46,441 nt of DNA, taken from assembly GCA_008000375.1 (NCBI GenBank), contig SMOI01000254.1:1-46441 (forward strand), in the 5' to 3' direction. This DNA comes from Poteriospumella lacustris (lineage: Eukaryota > Sar > Chrysophyceae > Chromulinales > Dinobryaceae). The notes beneath the pieces were generated by a model that saw nothing but the letters and a program-made list of their open reading frames with translations, did not search any database and was not told the origin of the DNA. The number at the start of each line of letters is the position of its first letter. Position 1 is the stretch's first letter. The position numbers and the translations under genes were made by a program. Below, one piece after another: positions 41,301 to 46,441 of this stretch.

Positions 41301-44300
41301 GTCGAACCGCGGCGGGCTGCCGGCCACGGCGGCCTTCGCCTGCGACCGGCTGCTGCTCTTCGCCGGCGCCGCCGCCGCGCGCTGCGTCTTCGCGAACAGC
41401 TCCGCCGTCGTCGCGTCCTTCGGCGCGCGGCGCAGCGTCGACGTCGGCGACGGCGTCTCGCTGCTCGGCGGGCGGCTGCGCGCCAGCTGCGTCGGCGTCC
41501 CCGCCGCGTGGTGCGCGCTCTACCGCAACAACAGCGCGCAGACGCTGGCGGCGGCCGCGCCGCTGCAGCCCGCCGCGCCGCTGCCCGTCGTCGCGGTGCC
41601 CAGCGTCGTCAGCTCGTGCGCCGCCTTCGCCGTCGACGCGTCGCTGTCGAGCGGCTACGCCGGCCGCGACGAGTGGGCGCGCGTCGTGTGGAACGTGTCG
41701 ACGCCGACGGCGGGCGCGACGGCGGCCGCGGCGGCGCTGCAGGCGCTGCTAGCGAGCTGCAGCGACGGCGGCCGCTCGACGCGGCGGCCGTGCGGCGTGG
41801 CGGCCAACAGCCTCGCGATCGGCGCCTTCTACGTGACGCTGACGCTGACCAACGCGCTGGGCGCCAGCGCCTCGCGCACCGTCGCCTTCGCCTACGGCGG
41901 CGCAGCCAACGCGCCGCGCCTCAACGTGCTGGGCGACAGCGAGCGCACGCAGCGCGCGCGCGACGCGCTGCTGCTGCAGACGAACGGGTCGCTGTCGACG
42001 TGCGTCGGGTCCAGCGCCGCCGCGACGCTGAGCTTCGCCTGGCGCCTCTTCGACACGACGGCGACGGGCGGCCGCCTCGTCGACGGCGCCGCGCCGCTGG
42101 CGCTCGCCTCGACCAGCGCCAACCCGCGCGCGTTCGCGCTGCCGCCGTTCGCGCTGGCCGCCGGCCGCGTCTACACGGTCACCGTCTCGGGCGCCGTGTC
42201 GCCCAGCGGCGCGCTGCTGCCCGCGACGACCGCCGCGGCCTCCGTCGTCGTCAGCGTCGTCTCCGGCGCCGTCGCCGCGCGCATCGGCGGCGGCGCGACG
42301 CAGAAGTTCTCGGCGGACGGCCGCCTCGACGGCGCCGCGTCCTACGACGAGGACGGCGGCGCGCTGCGCTTCCGCTGGGCCTGTCGCGTCGCGTCCTTCG
42401 CGCGCTACGGCGACGACTGCGCCGCCGTCTTCGGCGCGGGCGCCGACCTCGGCGCCAGCAGCGTCGCCGTGCGCTACGCGGCGCTGCGCAGCGACGAGGC
42501 CTACGCCGTGACGCTGACGGTGACGGGCGCGACGCGCGACGCGACGGCGCGCGCGCACCGCGACGGCCACCGTCGTCGTCGCGGGGCTCGCGGCGGCGCC
42601 GACGGCCGCGACGGCCGCGACGAGCATCGAGGGCGCGCCGCAGACGGTGAACCACGACGCCTACGTCGTGCTCACCGGCCGCGTGCGCTCGACGAGCGGC
42701 GCGGCGCTCGTCGCGACGTGGGCGGCGGCGCAGGACGACGCGCCGCTCGACCTGGCGGCCGACGGGCTCGCGCTGACCGCGCCCAACGCGACGCTGGCGC
42801 CGGCGCTGCTCGCGACGCCCGGGGTGGCCTTTCAGCTGAAACTCTTCGCCGGCCGCCTCGTCGCCGGCGCCGCGACGACGTTTGCGCTGTCGGTGGCGGC
42901 GGGCGCCGCGCCCGACGCGCCGCTCGTCGGCTTCGCGTCGGTGACCGTCGCGATCAACGCGCCGCCGAGCGGCGGCGTGCTGCGCTGCTCGCCGCGCGTC
43001 GGCGTCGCGCTGCGAACGACGTTTTTCTTCGCGACGAGCGACTGGCGCGACGCCGACGCCGCGTCGCTGCCGCTGCGCTTCGACTTTCGCTACAACGCGC
43101 CGCCGGCGGCCGCGTGGCTCTTCGTCCAGGCGGCGAGCCCCGCGGCGACGGCTCGGCGCTGCTGCCCGCCGGCGACGCGCCTTCCGCCGCGTCGTGCACG
43201 TCGCCGCGCGCGCCTACGACGCGCTGGGCGCCAACGCGAGCGCCGCGTCCTTCGTCAACGTCAGCGCGCCCAGCGGCGGCGGCGACGCCGTCGGCGACGT
43301 GCTGCGCGTCGCGCTGCAGCGCGCGCTCAACGTCTCGAGCGTCGACGCGGCGCTCGTCGCGGCCAACGCCGCCGCCGCGTCGCTCGCCGCGGCGAACTGC
43401 TCCGCCGCGCCGCCGACGCGCTGCGCAGCGCTGCGCCGCGCCGCCTGCGCCGCGGTGCCGAACACGTGCGGCGCCTGCCTCGACGGCTTCGTCGGCGTCG
43501 CGGGCGCCGCCAATTGGCCGTGCGCCGCCGCCACCGCCACCGCCGCGACGGCGACCGCGGCGCGCGCTGGCGGGCGGCGGCGGCGCGGGCGGCGACGTGG
43601 GCGCCGCCTGCGCGCGCGACGGCGACTGCCGCGACGGGCGCTGCGCCGGCGGCGTCTGCGCGGCGCCGCGTCCGACGTGTCCGTCGCAGTGCAGCGGCCA
43701 CGGCGCCTGCGGCCTCTTCGCGTCGACGGGCGTCGCGCTGGCGCCGAACTCGTCGCGGTACGACGCCTGCAGCGTCGCGAGCGGCGGCTGCGTCGCGGCC
43801 TGCGTCTGCGACGCGGGCTACGGCGGCCTGCTCGGCGACTGCGGCGCGCGGCGGAGGCGGCGGCGGCGCAGCGGCTGCAGCTCGACGAGGTCTGCGCGGC
43901 GCTCGTCGCGGCGGCGAACGCGTCCGACGCGTCGCCCGCGCTGCTCGAGAGCGTCGCGGCGACGCTGGCGCTGACGAGCGGCGCCTTCGCCGGGCTCAAC
44001 GACACGAGCGACGTGTGTCGCGAGGCGCTGGCCTCCGCCGCGGCGCTCGCCAGCGACGGCGCGCGGCTGCGCGCGGCGACGTTCGCCGTGACGCCGCAGC
44101 TGCTCGCGGCGCTGTCGAACTTCGTCCGCACCGTCGGCGGCGCCGCGCGCAGCAGCTTCGTCAGCGCGCGGCTGTCGTCGGTGGCGCGCGGCGTCGTCGA
44201 CGCGATGGCCAACGGCGAGGCGCCCGTCACCGTCGCCGGCGCCGCAACGTGCAGCTGCAGGCGCGGCGCGACCTGGCCCACCGCCTTCGCCAACGCGACG

Positions 44301-46441
44301 CTGCCGTTTCCGACCTTCGGCGCGGCGGCGGCGGCGGCGGCGCGGCGGCCAACGGCAGCGGCTTCGTGGCGGCCGTCGAGTTCGTGCGCGGCGCGGGGCT
44401 GCGCTGCGCGGGCGGCGCGGGCTACGTGCGCTTCGCGACGGCGACGTGGGCGGTGAACCCGTTCGTCACGGCGGCCGACGCGGCGGCCAACGCGACGCTG
44501 TCGGCGGTGTACCGCACCGAGGCGCTGCCCGTCGCCGCCACCGGCGACCTCGACGGCGACGGTGACGGTAGCGGTGACGGCGACGGCGACCAGAGCGACG
44601 GCGGCGGCGACGGCCGCGCGCAGGCCGCGTACTTTTACACGTTGCCGTTCGCGGCGCCGCAGCCGTTCGCGCTGACGACGCTGGAGGCGAAGCTGTGGCA
44701 GCCGGGCGCCAACTTCACGCTGCCGGCCTGCGCCGCCTACGACGCGGACGCCGACGCCTTCGGCGACTGCGGCGGCTGCGAGCTGCGCTCGTACTCGAAC
44801 ACGTCGGCGACGTTCGCCTGCTTCGACGTCGCGGCGCTCTGCGCGGCGCCCCGCGACCCAGTCGCGGCCTCGCGCGGCCCTCGGCGCGGCCCTCGGCGCG
44901 GCCTCGGCGCGACCAACGCGGGCGCCCGACGCGGGCACCGACGCGGTCGCCGACGCGGGCGCCGTCGCCGCAGGCGGCGCAGTCGTCGCAGGCGCCGGCG
45001 ACGCCGACGCGCGCCCCGTCGAAGCCGTTTTTCGCGGCGCTCGCCGAGGGCGACGCGGACGGTGCCGGGACGCGGACGGCGTCGGGACGTGGACGGCGGC
45101 GCAGAGGTCGCGGGCTGGCGCAGTGGCTGCGCGGCGCGGCGCGAGGCGCAGGCGCGGCGACGCGCGCGCTGGTGTCGCTGACGGGCGACGACGACGGCGA
45201 CTCGCTGGACACGTCGGCGGCGACGGTGCGCCAGGTGGCGGCGTGCTGGCGGCCGCGACGAACACGTTCGCGCTGGTGCTGAGCCGCAACCGCTGCGCAC
45301 CGACGTCGCCGCGGCGAGGGCGTCGTCGCCTTCGTCGCGCTCTTCTTCGCGGCGATCGTCCTCGGCGCCGTCGTTGTGCGCTGGGACGCCGCGACCGCCT
45401 GCAGCGCGCGTACGGCGCCACGCGCGCGCCCGACGCGCCGCTGCTCGCGCGCGAGAAGCGCAAGCTGCCGCCGCCAGTCGGCGGCCGGCGACGCCCCGCC
45501 GTCGCCAGCGACGCGCAGGACGGCGCGGCGTCGTCTACGAGCGACTCGCGGCGAAGCGCGCGGCGGGCTTCGCGTACGCGGCGCACCTGCTCGCGCCGCT
45601 GGCTTCGCCGACGTCGCCGCGCCGGTCGCCCCGCCGCAGCGACGCCGGCGCCGTCGAGGCGTCGACGATGGCGCCGAGGCGACGCGGCCGTCGCCCGTTT
45701 CGAACCGTCGGCGTCGCGGTCGCGTCGGCGTCGGCGTCCGGGCGCAGGTGTCGCTGGTGCCGCTGCCGCCGCCGCGCGCAGGCCCGCTGCCCGGCTGCGA
45801 CGCGTCCTCGACACGGCGCTGCCGATCTCCGCGCGCCTGTGGCGGCTGCGCGGCTGGCGCGGCCTGTCCTGTGCGACACGGTGCCGCCACCACTCGCTGA
45901 CGGCGACGTTCGGCGCGCCGACGGCGGCCAGCAGCCGCCTGCTGCGCTGGCTGGCGCTGTGCACGGACGCGGGGCTGCTGCTGTTCTTCGACACGCTGTT
46001 CTTCGGCGTCTTCTTCGCCGACCTCGGCGCCTGCGAGGCGCAGCTGACGGCGGCCGACTGCCTCGCGGCGACGAACGAGGCGACGGGCGCCGCGCTGTGC
46101 TCGTGGCGCGGCTACGCGGGCGGCTACGTCGAGTACGCCGAGGGCGTCTACACGGCGCGCGGCACCTGCGCGCTCACGCCGCCGCCGGGGTCGCTGACGT
46201 TCGCGCTGCTGCTGGCGGCGCTGTCGCTGCTGCTCGCGCTGCCGTTCGAGCTGCTCTTCGACGCGCTGCGCGTCGCGGTGCTGCGCAAGCGACCGGTTTG
46301 GCGCGGCGGCTCCGTCTGCGCCACGCTGCGCTACGCCGCCGAGCGCCTCGCCGACCGCGCGCGCGCGCTGCTGCCGCTGCGACTGCCGCCGCCGCAGGCG
46401 ACACCGACGACACCGACGACACCGACGACACCGGCGACACC
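38334..46441 (+). CDS. Polycystin-1-like receptor: PSxQPT stalk, REJ, EGF-like, GPS-like and TM segments (runs off right edge)
   Basis: The ATG at 38334 opens with a clear signal peptide (MALFWTRGLFLVLLLALMVTV). Roughly 650 residues of PS-Q-PT repeats follow to ~40430, then an FN3-like stretch (~40450-41150), a REJ region (41.2-43.1 kb) with the hallmarks FALPPFALAAGRVYTVTVSG and INAPPSGGVLRCSPRVGVAL, EGF-like cysteines (CPSQCSGHGACGL...CVCDAGYGG, ~43.6-43.85 kb), a helical GAIN-like part, and a GPS-like cysteine cluster (ACAAYDADADAFGDCGGC, TFACFDVAALC, ~44.72-44.84 kb) without the HLT cleavage triad. Membrane segments follow: GVVAFVALFFAAIVLGAVVV (~45.31 kb), LLLFFDTLFFGVFFADLG (~45.97 kb) and TFALLLAALSLLLALPF (~46.2 kb). 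The order matches polycystin-1/REJ receptors of cilia and cell surfaces. The frame changes repeatedly (see findings), so no continuous translation is given. Confidence 0.85.
38430..40430 (+). repeat. Coding PSxQPT/PSSQPS repeat array
   Basis: About 160 degenerate 4-residue units (PS-S/A/R/T-Q-P) encoded by 12-bp repeats such as cagccctcgtcg and cagccgtcgacg. Ser, Thr and Pro dominate, so a heavily O-glycosylated extended stalk is expected. The units become more uniform toward the 3' half, suggesting recent expansion. Confidence 0.93.
46398..46441 (+). repeat. Coding 9-bp tandem repeat (acaccgacg)n at right edge
   Basis: Four to five copies of acaccgacg encode a Thr-Thr-Pro repeat in the cytosolic part of the receptor. 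The array is cut by the window end. Confidence 0.85.

Noticed and set aside
38334-46441. Receptor as a pseudogene
   Set aside because: Frame changes are frequent, but each new frame continues the expected domain order without stops. Missing bases in the assembly explain this better.

Overview
The window reads as nuclear DNA of a GC-rich, compact-gene, flagellated microbial eukaryote. Fifteen short GT-AG introns (57-86 nt) can be placed because the spliced frames restore recognisable proteins: NAA10, SNRNP27, TRMT112, CFAP418, a cycloeucalenol isomerase, a guanylate cyclase, a permease and a hybrid cluster protein. CFAP418 and a polycystin-1-like receptor point to a cilium. CPI1 points to sterol synthesis through a cyclopropyl (cycloartenol-type) sterol. 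A hybrid cluster protein with a mitochondrial-type presequence points to low-oxygen or nitrosative metabolism in the mitochondrion or a related organelle. Long PSxQPT-type repeat stalks are common in stramenopiles and some other protists, so a heterotrophic or mixotrophic stramenopile is my guess; the sequence does not fix the lineage.

Layout. 1-877 (-): 5' part of an unrecognised gene running off the left edge. 1375-7336 (+): very GC-rich large protein with RIC1-like features. 7448-8682 (-): CFAP418. 9560-10273 (-): four-span membrane protein. 10800-11498 (+): putatively myristoylated zinc-binding protein. 11.5-15.06 kb: gene-poor, with a fold-back element and an AT-rich island. 15065-15933 (+): NAA10. 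16277-17105 (-): SNRNP27. 17445-18422 (-): CPI1. 18957-21607 (+): six-TM guanylate cyclase with a C-terminal receiver domain. 23589-24575 (+): AT-hook-like nuclear protein. 25653-26780 and 27576-28381 (both -): tandem EF-hand paralogues. 28761-29195 (+): TRMT112. 29454-32293 (-): APC-family permease with a very long tail, head-to-head with the hybrid cluster protein at 32774-34648 (+). 34.65-38.33 kb: gene-poor with a pentanucleotide repeat. 38334 to the right edge (+): secreted or membrane receptor with a PSxQPT stalk, REJ, EGF-like, GPS-like and membrane segments.

The two most GC-rich genes (1.4-7.3 kb and 38.3-46.4 kb) read through only if the frame is changed many times. Most changes go in the same direction, which suggests missing bases in the assembly rather than dead genes. 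The most unusual content is the guanylate cyclase-receiver fusion, the organelle-targeted hybrid cluster protein, the REJ/GPS receptor on a 650-residue PSxQPT stalk, and the duplicated EF-hand pair carrying GYTGH-type motifs found in axonemal proteins.
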